64,000 nt of DNA from Pseudomonas pohangensis (GTDB lineage: Bacteria > Pseudomonadota > Gammaproteobacteria > Pseudomonadales > Pseudomonadaceae): NCBI RefSeq assembly GCF_900105995.1, contig NZ_LT629785.1:1612001-1676000 (forward strand), in the 5' to 3' direction. The notes beneath the pieces are model-generated. The model saw only the letters and a list, made by a program, of their open reading frames with translations. It was not told the DNA's origin and made no database searches. Shown here piece by piece: positions 55,149 to 63,855 of this stretch; position 1 is the stretch's first letter, and each line of letters opens with the position of its first letter. The position numbers and the translations under genes were made by a program.

Positions 55149-55349
55149 ATGCATCAGTTAGCATCTACCCTTAGCCGCGTCCGCACACCATCCCGCGCTT
55201 TTCTTCACGGCGGTTTCAACAATGACCGGGTCACCCGCCCGATGCTGCTCCAGGCCTGCCGTGATGTAGAGCATGAACTCCAGCGTTTGTTGCGCAGGCA
55301 GCGCTGGATGCGTCTGGGCAAACTATTGCGGCGCTCCATCGGCTTCTGA
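55149..55349 (+). CDS. Small basic protein of unknown function
   Basis: The 66-residue frame starts at ATG 55149 behind a strong AAAGGAGAT site. The product is basic (LQRLLRRQRWMRLGKLLRRSIGF at the C-terminus would fold as an amphipathic Arg-rich helix). It overlaps the end of pdxB on the other strand by 27 bases. It is divergent from the NAD-kinase-like gene. I do not know the family. The ribosome site is the best evidence that it is real. Confidence 0.5.
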   Translation: MHQLASTLSRVRTPSRAFLHGGFNNDRVTRPMLLQACRDVEHELQRLLRRQRWMRLGKLLRRSIGF

Positions 55350-56477
55350 AATCAGTCGCGCGCCCAGAGCACTGACCAGGCTGCGTAACGTCGCAGGTGC
55401 GCCGGGCAGGCGCACCTGCAAACCCTCGATTTCACGACGCACCGGATAGTTCTTGCGCAAGCGGTCAAAGGCCGCGCCGCGCTGTGCCGGCGTGCCCTGC
55501 AGGGTGCGGCGGAAATCGGCATCGTCACGCTGCGGGTCGTATACCGCCCGGCACAGTAACGGCAGCACACTGCCTGGCTCAACGGCCTTATCCAGTGGTA
55601 GTTCAATTTGTGCAGGCGCCGGCATCAGCTGTTCCAGCTGTACCGTCGCCGGCTGATTCATGCAGGCACAAAAAGCCTGGTAGATCTGCGCCGTACCACG
55701 CAACTTGCCGTCCAGACTGTAGCCGGCGATATGCGGGGTGGCTATCTGGCACAATCCGGCCAGTGCCACATCGACCTGTGGCTCGCCTTCCCAGACATCC
55801 AGCACCACCTGCAGATCAGCACCGTTCTCAAGCTGTTGCCGCAGCGCCAGGTTATCCACCACCGCTCCGCGACTGGCGTTGAGCAGCCAGGTTCCGGGGC
55901 GCAGCGCAGCAAGCTGCCTGGCACCGATCAGATGCCGGGTATCGGCAGCCAGTGGCGTATGCAGACTGATGACATCGCAATCACGCAGAATTTCCTCCAG
56001 CCCGACGAATTCACCACCCTCAAGTGCGGCCCTCGGCGGATCACAGACCTTGACCGCCCAGCCCAACCCGCGCAGCACGTCGAGCAACCGGCCACCGACC
56101 TGACCGGCGCCGACTATGCCGTAGCAGCGTAACGCCGGATCGACGTTCTGCCGCTCGGCCAGTGCCAGCACGCACCCGAGCACATAATCGACCACCCCGC
56201 GCGCATTGCAGCCCGGCGCGCTGGACCAGTGGATGCCTGCCGCGTCGAAATAGTCCAGATCCAGATGGTCGGTACCTATGGTGCAGGTACCAACGAAAGC
56301 TACCTTGCTGCCTTCAAGCAAGGCGGCATCTACCCGGGTCACCGAGCGCACCAGCAGCACATTGGCATCGCGCACCGCGGCAGTGTCAATGCTGCGCCCC
56401 GGATAGCGGCGAATCTCGCCGAAACCGGCAAAAAATTCGTCGAGTAAAGGAATGTTTTCGTCGGCAACAATCAGCAT
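55323..56477 (-). CDS. pdxB: PdxB, erythronate-4-phosphate dehydrogenase
   Basis: PdxB oxidises 4-phosphoerythronate in pyridoxal-phosphate synthesis. The 384-residue protein has the D-2-hydroxyacid dehydrogenase fold (GIVGAGQVGGRLLDVLRGLG, TPHIAGYSLDGKLRGT) and the PdxB C-terminal dimer domain. ATG 56477 gives MLIVADENIPLLDEFF. The 3' end overlaps the small gene at 55149. Confidence 0.95.
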   Translation of the reverse strand: MLIVADENIPLLDEFFAGFGEIRRYPGRSIDTAAVRDANVLLVRSVTRVDAALLEGSKVAFVGTCTIGTDHLDLDYFDAAGIHWSSAPGCNARGVVDYVLGCVLALAERQNVDPALRCYGIVGAGQVGGRLLDVLRGLGWAVKVCDPPRAALEGGEFVGLEEILRDCDVISLHTPLAADTRHLIGARQLAALRPGTWLLNASRGAVVDNLALRQQLENGADLQVVLDVWEGEPQVDVALAGLCQIATPHIAGYSLDGKLRGTAQIYQAFCACMNQPATVQLEQLMPAPAQIELPLDKAVEPGSVLPLLCRAVYDPQRDDADFRRTLQGTPAQRGAAFDRLRKNYPVRREIEGLQVRLPGAPATLRSLVSALGARLISEADGAPQ

Positions 56478-56582
56478 GCAGGGCTCCCGGTTGAGGCTCG
56501 ACATTCTACTGCATGGCACCCTTTACGCGGCTGATTCCTTACCCGACAGGCAGCTCAGCGCGTAAACTGGCCGGCCTTTCAT

Positions 56583-57998
56583 GTGCAGGTTGCCACCGTG
56601 TCCCGTCTTGCTTCGCGTCTTGCCCGAGCCCGTACTGAATTCCGCGGGCTGCTGGTGCTGGCTATTCCGATCATGATCGCGCAGTTGTCTTACGCGGCGA
56701 TGGGCTTTGTCGATACCGTGATGTCCGGCCAGGTCAGTGCACAGGATCTGGCTGCAGTGGCACTGGGCAACTCGTTGTGGGTGCCGGTTTTTCTACTGAT
56801 GACCGGCACGTTACTGGCTACCACCCCTAAAGTGGCGCAGCGCTTTGGTGCCCGGCAAGACAGCGAAATCCCGCCACTGGTACACCAGGCCTTGTGGTTG
56901 GCGCTAGGAATCGGTGCCTTGTGCGGCACAGCGCTGTGGAATGCCGAAGCGGTGCTGCAACTGATGCAGGTCGAACCGAGCCTGATCGAACCGGCCATGG
57001 GTTATCTGCGCGCGGTGGCTTGCGGCTTTCCGGCGATAGCCCTGTTCCATGTGCTGCGCTGCTATAGCGACGGTCTGGGCATGACCCGCCCGACCATGGT
57101 GCTGGCAGTCATTGGTCTGCTGCTGAATATCCCGCTCAACTACATCTTTATTTACGGCAAGTTCGGACTGCCGGCGATGGGCGGCGTGGGCTGTGGCTGG
57201 GCCACTTCACTGGTGATGCTGGTCACGCTGCTGGGCATGCTCGGCTGGGTCAGCCTGGCACCGCACTATCGCAACAGCCGCGTGCTGCGCCAGTTCCAGT
57301 GGCCACAGCTGGCGGTTATCCGTCGTTTGCTCAGCGTCGGGTTGCCAATCGGGATCTCGGTGTTTGCCGAATCGAGCATCTTTGCGGTGATTGCCCTGCT
57401 GATCGGCGCCATGGGCGCCACCATGGTCGCCGGGCACCAGATTGCACTGAACTTCAGCTCGATGGTGTTCATGATTCCCTACTCACTGGGCATGGCCGTG
57501 ACCGTGCGGGTCGGCCACGCGCTAGGCGCCGGATCACCCCGTGGCGCGCGCTTTGCCGCCGCTGTGGGCATGGCTACTGCGCTGATCTACGCCTGCCTGT
57601 CGTCCAGTGCCATGCTGTTGCTGCGCGAACAGATTGCGCAAATCTACACCGACAACCCTGCGGTTATCGCCATTGCCGGCTCGCTGCTGATCTACGCGGC
57701 AATCTTCCAGTTTTCCGATGCCATCCAGGTCACTGCGGCCGGGGCCCTGCGCGGCTATCAGGACACCCGCATCGCCATGCTGTTCACCCTGTTTGCTTAC
57801 TGGGGTATCGGTTTGCCGGTCGGCTACAGCCTTGGACTGAGCGAGCAATTCGGTGTGATGAGCGGTCCTGTCGGACTCTGGCAAGGGCTGGTTGTCGGCC
57901 TGACCAGCGCGGCATTCATGCTCGGTATTCGCCTGGTCCTCAGTGCCCGGCGGCGTATTCGCCTGAGTGAACAGCTGTCCGGAGCACCCTTGCCCTGA
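56583..57998 (+). CDS. MATE-family multidrug efflux transporter (NorM-like)
   Basis: The 471-residue protein has twelve membrane helices in two MATE repeats, with LVLAIPIMIAQLSYAAMGFVDTVMSGQVS near the start. It should extrude cationic drugs using a sodium or proton gradient. The start is GTG 56583 or GTG 56598. It is divergent from pdxB across about 105 bases. Confidence 0.92.
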   Translation: MQVATVSRLASRLARARTEFRGLLVLAIPIMIAQLSYAAMGFVDTVMSGQVSAQDLAAVALGNSLWVPVFLLMTGTLLATTPKVAQRFGARQDSEIPPLVHQALWLALGIGALCGTALWNAEAVLQLMQVEPSLIEPAMGYLRAVACGFPAIALFHVLRCYSDGLGMTRPTMVLAVIGLLLNIPLNYIFIYGKFGLPAMGGVGCGWATSLVMLVTLLGMLGWVSLAPHYRNSRVLRQFQWPQLAVIRRLLSVGLPIGISVFAESSIFAVIALLIGAMGATMVAGHQIALNFSSMVFMIPYSLGMAVTVRVGHALGAGSPRGARFAAAVGMATALIYACLSSSAMLLLREQIAQIYTDNPAVIAIAGSLLIYAAIFQFSDAIQVTAAGALRGYQDTRIAMLFTLFAYWGIGLPVGYSLGLSEQFGVMSGPVGLWQGLVVGLTSAAFMLGIRLVLSARRRIRLSEQLSGAPLP

Positions 57999-58018
57999 GC
58001 GGCAGGCCGGTCAGACCT

Positions 58019-58474
58019 TTACTCTCCGTGAACCCGGGTAGCGGCCAGCAGTTGCCAGTAGGCTTCACTCAGATGCTCGCGGCCGGCCAGCAAGTGCTCG
58101 AGATAGGCGCGGGTCGGTCGCAAGCCATCGCTACGCCAGGCCGGATTGGCCACATATACCCAGCCCGGCAACATGCCTTGCGCGGTAAGCACCGGCATGC
58201 GCTCGCGGCTGTAGAAAACCGGCGTGCCTTCGAACGGGTCCATCTTGAAGATTTCCGCCGGAGCATCCAGCCGGTACATAACGCCTTCGACCAGCGCGCC
58301 CTGACGATGGCGGATGTTCGCGTAAGCGGTATCCGGCCGATCATGGGCCCGCTTGTTGAAACACAGCTCGTACCCGTGCAGCTGTCCGGCCAGGACCTCG
58401 CTGAACAACAAACCGCGGGTCCGCATGCGCTGCGGATTCATGTTCGAGCCGTAGGCAAAGTACCAGCTGCTCAT
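58019..58474 (-). CDS. Gamma-glutamylcyclotransferase-fold protein
   Basis: The 151-residue protein has the YGSNMN motif (FAYGSNMNPQRM) and the later FEGTPVFYSRE segment with the expected catalytic Glu area. Members release 5-oxoproline from gamma-glutamyl compounds. Its exact substrate is unknown. Its start overlaps the tusA stop (ATGA), so it is co-translated with tusA. Confidence 0.85.
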   Translation of the reverse strand: MSSWYFAYGSNMNPQRMRTRGLLFSEVLAGQLHGYELCFNKRAHDRPDTAYANIRHRQGALVEGVMYRLDAPAEIFKMDPFEGTPVFYSRERMPVLTAQGMLPGWVYVANPAWRSDGLRPTRAYLEHLLAGREHLSEAYWQLLAATRVHGE

Positions 58475-58725
58475 TCGCCGACCTTGATCCGTATCCAGTA
58501 CAGATAGGCGCTGTCCTGTTCGGCCTGCTGCAGCAGCTCATGGCCGAGAAACATGCAGAATTTCGGGATATCACGCCGTGTAGACGGATCGGTGGCGATC
58601 ACCTTGAGCAAGGCGCCGGGTGGCAGATCACGCACCTTGTTGTGCAGCAGCATCACCGGCTCCGGGCAATGCAGGCCGGACGCATCCAGCTCGGCATCAA
58701 ACACGGGATCAAAGGATTGATTCAT
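58471..58725 (-). CDS. tusA: TusA-family sulfur carrier
   Basis: The 84-residue protein has the family motif GLHCPEPVM with the active Cys20. TusA passes persulfide sulfur for tRNA thiolation and other uses. Paralogues exist, so the exact role is inferred. It is coupled to the gamma-glutamylcyclotransferase-like gene downstream. Confidence 0.88.
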   Translation of the reverse strand: MNQSFDPVFDAELDASGLHCPEPVMLLHNKVRDLPPGALLKVIATDPSTRRDIPKFCMFLGHELLQQAEQDSAYLYWIRIKVGE

Positions 58726-58803
58726 GCGCTAACTCCTTGGCTGGCGCTATTGTCCCGCAAACCACCCGCGCCGGTCACCCGCTGCATGCAATAGCGTGAA
58801 TTG

Positions 58804-59853
58804 TCATAACCGCCGCAGGTGACAAGTCACCTCTTCACGGTCGTGATAGAGCTGCTTGCAACCGATAGTGGCCTTGACGCCCCGTGCCTGCAGGCCGTCC
58901 TCGATGCGCTGCAGCAGGCGCATGACTTCGGCATAGCGCTGCTTCATCGGCAATTTGAGGTTGACTACCGCTTCGCGGCACCAGCCCTCGCCCAGCCAGG
59001 TTTCGATCAGCGCCGCATTGCGCGCCGGCTTCTCGACGATATCGCAGACCATCCAGTGCACCGGATGCCGCGGCTTGAAGGCGAAACCGTCAGCCCGCTG
59101 GTGCTCGACCAAGCCCAGGTACATGAGGTTTTCATCCATCGGGCCATTGTCGACGGCAATCACGCGGATGTTGCGCTTGACCAGCTGCCAGGTCCAGCCA
59201 CCGGGTGCCGCGCCCAGATCGACTGCGGTCATGCCCGGCGCCAGCCGCTTGTCCCAGTCATCGCGCGGGATGAAGTGATGCCAGGCCTCTTCCAGCTTGA
59301 GCGTCGAACGACTCGGTGCTTCGCGGGGGAACTTCAAGCGCGGGATACCCATCGGCCACATGGCGCAGTTATCCGCTTCGGCCAGACCGACAAACACCGC
59401 GCGACCACTCTTGAAGGTCAGCAGCAAACGCGGCTTGCGCGGATCATCCACCAGCCTGCCCGCCTTGCTCAGGGCCTTGCGCAACGGCACCTCGAACATC
59501 TTGCAGAATTTGGACAGCTCCTTGCCGTCATTGGTATCCAGCACTTCCAGCCACAGGCTGCCGCAAACCGGATAACTCGCCAGATGCGCGAGCAGCACGC
59601 TGATACGGTCTTTCTCCGGCAAGTCGATGAAATCGCCGCGCGCCCACTGGCGGGGGAAGATCAGCTTTGCAAAGCGCTGGCCATGCATGAGTGTTTGCGG
59701 GCCATCGGCCGCATTGCAAACAAACTCTGCATAAGCGCTGTCAGGCTTGGCTTTGGCGTAACCGGCCACATCGAGACGGGCGGCCAGATCGCTGATTTCC
59801 GCACAGACTTCATTTTCAAAACCGGCACGGCAATGCAGAAACAGGGTTTTCAT
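58804..59853 (-). CDS. rlmM: RlmM, 23S rRNA 2'-O-ribose methyltransferase (C2498)
   Basis: The 349-residue protein has an N-terminal THUMP-like domain and a C-terminal SAM methyltransferase domain with DLGAAPGGWTWQL. The K-D-K-E type catalytic region (CDIVEKPARN, LKLPMKQRY) is present. RlmM methylates C2498 in 23S rRNA. Length matches the family. Confidence 0.94.
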   Translation of the reverse strand: MKTLFLHCRAGFENEVCAEISDLAARLDVAGYAKAKPDSAYAEFVCNAADGPQTLMHGQRFAKLIFPRQWARGDFIDLPEKDRISVLLAHLASYPVCGSLWLEVLDTNDGKELSKFCKMFEVPLRKALSKAGRLVDDPRKPRLLLTFKSGRAVFVGLAEADNCAMWPMGIPRLKFPREAPSRSTLKLEEAWHHFIPRDDWDKRLAPGMTAVDLGAAPGGWTWQLVKRNIRVIAVDNGPMDENLMYLGLVEHQRADGFAFKPRHPVHWMVCDIVEKPARNAALIETWLGEGWCREAVVNLKLPMKQRYAEVMRLLQRIEDGLQARGVKATIGCKQLYHDREEVTCHLRRL

Positions 59854-59952
59854 CGGCGCTTCTCACAAGGCGGCGCAGGAAAGCCGCGATGTGCTGACTG
59901 ACTGCTTTTTTGATAGTTGGTGTTCAAGCGGACAACAGCGCACTGCTGTTAA

Positions 59953-59977
59953 CCCTGTGCCGGTTCAGGGCACAGGG
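59953..59977 (-). terminator. Possible terminator of the mlaA-like gene
   Basis: CCCTGTGC and GCACAGGG pair around a 9-base loop, 12 bases after the mlaA-like stop. There is no clear U-run. Confidence 0.45.
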
Positions 59978-59988
59978 CATGTGCCGGA

Positions 59989-60693
59989 TCAGAAGTCGTC
60001 CTCGACCTCACCATCCTGCACACCGAACTCACGGCTTTGCAGATAGGCATTACGAATGAACGTGTACTTGTCCCCGGTGATCAGCTTTTCCGCAGACAGC
60101 AGACCGGCGCGGGTCTGTACCACATTGAGGCCGTATGCCGAATTACGCACCGGTACATCGCTGACATAACGATAGGGCTCTACAAAGGTGTCCGGCAGTT
60201 TGCCAAAGGCATCACGCACGGTACTCGGGCCAAAGAACGGCAACACCAGATAGGGGCCGGAACCGACACCCCAGGAACCCATGGTCTGGCCAAAATCCTC
60301 ATCACTGCGTTTCAGATCCATCTTGCTGGCCACGTCGAACAGGCCCAGCAGACCGAAAGTGCTGTTGAACAGTACGCGGGCCGTATCAATGCCGGCTTCC
60401 TCGAACTTGCCTTGCAGAAGATCGTTGGCAAGGTTCTTCACATCACCCAGATTGCCGAAGAAATTGCTCACGCCGTCTTCCACCGGATCCGGAGTGACGT
60501 ATTGATAGCCCTGCGCCAGCGGTTTCAGGGCATAGGTGTCGAGCGTGTCATTGAAAGTAAAAATCGGCCGGTTGAAACTTTCCCAGGGATCATCTTCTTC
60601 ACTGCCCAGAGCCAGTGTGGACATCAGCGTCAGCGAACCCAGCAGCAGTATCTTGCAGGTCTGGCCAATGTTTTTTAATCCGAATGAATCCAT
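59989..60693 (-). CDS. mlaA: MlaA/VacJ-family protein without a lipobox
   Basis: The 234-residue protein has the MlaA core: DPWESFNRPIFTFNDTLD, NFFGNLGDVKNLANDLLQGK, DEDFGQTMGSWGVGSGPYLVLPFFGPSTVRD and a GDKYTFIRNAYLQ end. MlaA takes mislocated phospholipids from the outer membrane outer leaflet. The signal peptide ends STLALG-SEED and there is no Cys at the cleavage site, so it should not be lipidated as E. coli MlaA is. Non-lipidated relatives may be normal in Pseudomonas. Confidence 0.88.
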   Translation of the reverse strand: MDSFGLKNIGQTCKILLLGSLTLMSTLALGSEEDDPWESFNRPIFTFNDTLDTYALKPLAQGYQYVTPDPVEDGVSNFFGNLGDVKNLANDLLQGKFEEAGIDTARVLFNSTFGLLGLFDVASKMDLKRSDEDFGQTMGSWGVGSGPYLVLPFFGPSTVRDAFGKLPDTFVEPYRYVSDVPVRNSAYGLNVVQTRAGLLSAEKLITGDKYTFIRNAYLQSREFGVQDGEVEDDF

Positions 60694-60941
60694 TTCACTA
60701 ACTCCTGGAGCATCTGCCGGCTAAGAGCAGGTAATTTAAATCTGCGGGAAGCGCAAGAACGCTGATTATAGAGGTCGTCGGAGAATTTTCGCAGCATTCT
60801 GCTGGCAATCAACGCAACGGGCGGCTGTCATGGTCTGCATTGATATGAATCAGGCAACCCGGCTCAAGCTGAATTACCATTAACCTCAAGCAGGGTTGCC
60901 ATTCGCGGCCCGTGATTCGAACACGCCTTGAGGGAAATCCG

Positions 60942-61205
60942 ATGCCGCAAAAACTTCAGCAACAATTGCAGCAACTGCACAACGAACTGGCCAAGAATCC
61001 GCCTCTGAGCGATGAAGAGCGGGCGTCATTGACCACCTTGCTGCACGATATCGAGGCCAATCTGGAGGCAACCACCGACAGCACAGAGGACGACTCACTG
61101 GTAGATGGTGTCAACCTGGCGATAGAGCGCTTTGAAGTCAGTCACCCGACGGTTACCGCCACCCTGCGCAATATTCTGCAAAGCCTGGCCAACATGGGGA
61201 TCTGA
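60942..61205 (+). CDS. DUF4404-family small protein
   Basis: The 87-residue soluble protein begins MPQKLQQQLQQLHNELA and is acidic in the middle (STEDDSLVDGVN). It ends in a helix, FEVSHPTVTATLRNILQSLANMGI, which fits DUF4404. ATG 60942 follows GAGGGA. The function is unknown. It is divergent from the mlaA-like gene. Confidence 0.75.
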   Translation: MPQKLQQQLQQLHNELAKNPPLSDEERASLTTLLHDIEANLEATTDSTEDDSLVDGVNLAIERFEVSHPTVTATLRNILQSLANMGI

Positions 61206-61212
61206 TCGTCGC

Positions 61213-62043
61213 CTACTGGCGAGCCAGCCGCTGGTTCGCCGGTTCAACTGCGTGCGTACTGCGATAAGGGTTGATATCCAGCCCCCCGCGGCGCACATAA
61301 CGCGCATACACCGTCAGTCGCTCGGGCTTGAGCAGGCGCTGCAGATCAAGAAAGATGCGTTCCACGCACTGTTCGTGGAAATCCGCATGCTGACGAAAGC
61401 TCACCAGATACGCCAGAAAGCTGGCGTGATCCAGTTGCGGCCCCAGGTAATCCACCGCCACACTACCCCAATCCGGCTGCCCGGTTACCGGGCAATTCGA
61501 CCTGAGCAAATGGCTGTGCAGGCTTTCACTGACCTGAACTGAACCGGCACAACGCAACAACTCCGGTTGCGGCTGCGCGTAATTGCTGACACTTATTTCC
61601 AGATCGTCGATACACACCCCGGGCAAAACCGTTACGCCCTCGGCACTAACTTCGTCCAGACTGCGTATGCGCACTGCCACCGGCGCATCAGCACAGGCTG
61701 ACAGGTCACGGCACAGGGTTTTCTGCAGTTCATCGTGCGTGGCAAACACACTCTGGTTTAGCGAGTTGAGATACAGCTTGAACGATTTCGACTCGATGAT
61801 ATTCGCCGAGTCCGCCGGAATGCTGAATTCGCCAATTGCCACCACCGGCTTGCCCGACGGCAGCAACCAGGACAGCTCGTAACAGTTCCAGATATCCACA
61901 CCCTGATACGGCAGGTTGCCGGCATGCAGCCCGAGTTCTGCCCACTTGGTGCTGCGCGCAATCGGGAACAACAGCCCCGGAGCGTACTGGCTGGTGTATT
62001 CACTGGACTTGCCCAGCGGCGAATGTTCGGCAGGGTGCTGCAT
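61213..62043 (-). CDS. queF: QueF, 7-cyano-7-deazaguanine reductase
   Basis: QueF reduces preQ0 to preQ1 in queuosine synthesis. The 276-residue two-domain form has the QueF motif IESKSFKLYLNSL and the catalytic Cys region NCPVTGQPDWG, with a later HEQCVERIF. Length fits the long (bimodular) class. It converges on the DUF4404 gene. Confidence 0.96.
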   Translation of the reverse strand: MQHPAEHSPLGKSSEYTSQYAPGLLFPIARSTKWAELGLHAGNLPYQGVDIWNCYELSWLLPSGKPVVAIGEFSIPADSANIIESKSFKLYLNSLNQSVFATHDELQKTLCRDLSACADAPVAVRIRSLDEVSAEGVTVLPGVCIDDLEISVSNYAQPQPELLRCAGSVQVSESLHSHLLRSNCPVTGQPDWGSVAVDYLGPQLDHASFLAYLVSFRQHADFHEQCVERIFLDLQRLLKPERLTVYARYVRRGGLDINPYRSTHAVEPANQRLARQ

Positions 62044-62079
62044 GGATTCAGACCTGAAGCGCGGTAGAAAGGAACCTGC

Positions 62080-62856
62080 TCATTCACGCATACCGCGGCC
62101 AGTGACCATCAGATGAATGCAGAACAGATAGAAAATCACGGCCGTCAGCAGCATCAGACTGATGGCCACGCCGATATTGATGTCCGATACGCCGAGAATC
62201 CCGTAGCGAAAGGCATTGACCATATGCAGGATCGGGTTGGCCATGGAAACCTTCTGCCAGAACACCGGTAGCAGGCTGATCGAGTAGAACACGCCGCCCA
62301 GATAGGTCAGGGGCGTCAACACGAAGGTCGGGATAATCGAAATGTCATCAAAGCTGCGGGCAAACACTGCATTGATGAAGCCGCCCATGGAAAAAATCGT
62401 GGCGGTCATCAATACCACCAGCATGGTAATGCCGATGTGATGCACCTGCAGATCGGTGAAGAACAGCGACAGCAAAGTCACGATCAGGCCCACAACCAGG
62501 CCGCGCACCACACCACCCATGACATAGCCAAGCAGGATGATATGCGGCGAAACCGGCGACACCATCAACTCCTCGATATTGCGCTGGAACTTGCTGCCAT
62601 AAAAGCTCGATACCACATTGCCGTAGGAGTTGGTGATCACCGACATCATGATCAGGCCCGGCACGATGAACTGCATGTAGGTGAACTCGCCGACGCCACC
62701 GATCTGGCGGCCAATCAGGTTGCCGAAAATCACGAAATACAGCGCCATGGTGATCGCCGGCGGTAGCAATGTCTGCGGCCAGATGCGCATGAAACGCCGT
62801 ACTTCGCGGTAGACGATGGTCTGCAGGGCAATCAGATTGTCGTGAATCTCGCTCAT
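62080..62856 (-). CDS. ABC-2 transporter permease (YadH-like)
   Basis: The 258-residue membrane protein has six helices and the ABC-2 pattern (VPGLIMMSVITNSYGNVVSSFYGSKFQRNIEELMVSPV). Its ATG overlaps the stop of the ATPase gene (ATGA), so the two form one transporter. The substrate is unknown; this pair is often called YadGH. Confidence 0.9.
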   Translation of the reverse strand: MSEIHDNLIALQTIVYREVRRFMRIWPQTLLPPAITMALYFVIFGNLIGRQIGGVGEFTYMQFIVPGLIMMSVITNSYGNVVSSFYGSKFQRNIEELMVSPVSPHIILLGYVMGGVVRGLVVGLIVTLLSLFFTDLQVHHIGITMLVVLMTATIFSMGGFINAVFARSFDDISIIPTFVLTPLTYLGGVFYSISLLPVFWQKVSMANPILHMVNAFRYGILGVSDINIGVAISLMLLTAVIFYLFCIHLMVTGRGMRE

Positions 62857-63785
62857 GGGGTCACCTTCGACAAGTTCTTCTCGACCAGGGAAACGAACAG
62901 TTCCTCCAGACGATTGCTCTTGTTGCGCAGGCTGAGCACCTCGATATTCTGAGCAGCCAGCTGGCGAAACAGTTCGGTAACGCCCTGTGCCTTGTCCACC
63001 AGCACCTCCAGCGTGCGCGAATCAAGCAGGTGTGAGCGGTAGCCGCTCAACTCGGGCGCCAGCAGCTGTGGTTCGGCGAGATCGAGCAGGAAAGTCTCGG
63101 ACTGCAACTTGAGCAGCAGTTCGCGCATGCTGGTGTTTTCGACAATCTGCCCCTTGTCAATGATGGCGATATTGCGGCACAGCTGCTCCGCCTCTTCCAG
63201 ATAGTGGGTCGTAAGGATAATGGTCACGCCCTGCTGATTCAGCTCGGTCAGAAAACCCCACATCGAGCGGCGCAACTCGATATCCACACCGGCAGTCGGC
63301 TCATCGAGAATCAGCAGTCGCGGGCGGTGCACCAGTGCCCGGGCGATCATCAGACGGCGTTTCATGCCGCCGGACAACATCCGCGCGGCCACATTGCGTT
63401 TGTCCCACAAGCCCAGCTCGCTCAGATACTGCTCGGCGCGCTCGCGTGCCTCACGCCGGGGAATACCGTAATAGCCGGCCTGGGTGGCAACAATATCGAA
63501 GGGTTTCTCGAACTGGTTGAAGTTGAACTCCTGTGGCACCAGTCCGATACAACGCTTGAGCGCGCCGGGCTCGCGATCCAGGTCGTGACCGAACACGTTG
63601 ACCGTACCGGAAGTCTTGTTTACCAGCGTGGACAGAATGCCGATGGTGGTGGATTTGCCAGCCCCGTTCGGGCCTAACAAGGCAAAAAAATCGCCTTCTG
63701 TGACATCCAGATCAATTCCCTTGAGGGCCTGAAAGCCATTGCCGTAGGTCTTGGTCAGTTGCCGAATGGTCAGAGCAGAACTCAT
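62853..63785 (-). CDS. ABC-2 transporter ATPase (YadG-like)
   Basis: The 310-residue ATPase has Walker A GPNGAGKSTT, signature LSGGMKRRLMIARALV and Walker B LLILDEPTAGVD. A C-terminal regulatory extension follows (LSLRNKSNRLEELFVSLVEKNL). It is upstream of its permease on the minus strand, with overlapping stop and start. Confidence 0.92.
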   Translation of the reverse strand: MSSALTIRQLTKTYGNGFQALKGIDLDVTEGDFFALLGPNGAGKSTTIGILSTLVNKTSGTVNVFGHDLDREPGALKRCIGLVPQEFNFNQFEKPFDIVATQAGYYGIPRREARERAEQYLSELGLWDKRNVAARMLSGGMKRRLMIARALVHRPRLLILDEPTAGVDIELRRSMWGFLTELNQQGVTIILTTHYLEEAEQLCRNIAIIDKGQIVENTSMRELLLKLQSETFLLDLAEPQLLAPELSGYRSHLLDSRTLEVLVDKAQGVTELFRQLAAQNIEVLSLRNKSNRLEELFVSLVEKNLSKVTP

Positions 63786-63855
63786 GAATATAAATACACC
63801 GGGGAAAGATAAGTCTGGATGTGATGGGTAACCGATAGCGACAAGCCGGTCAGAT

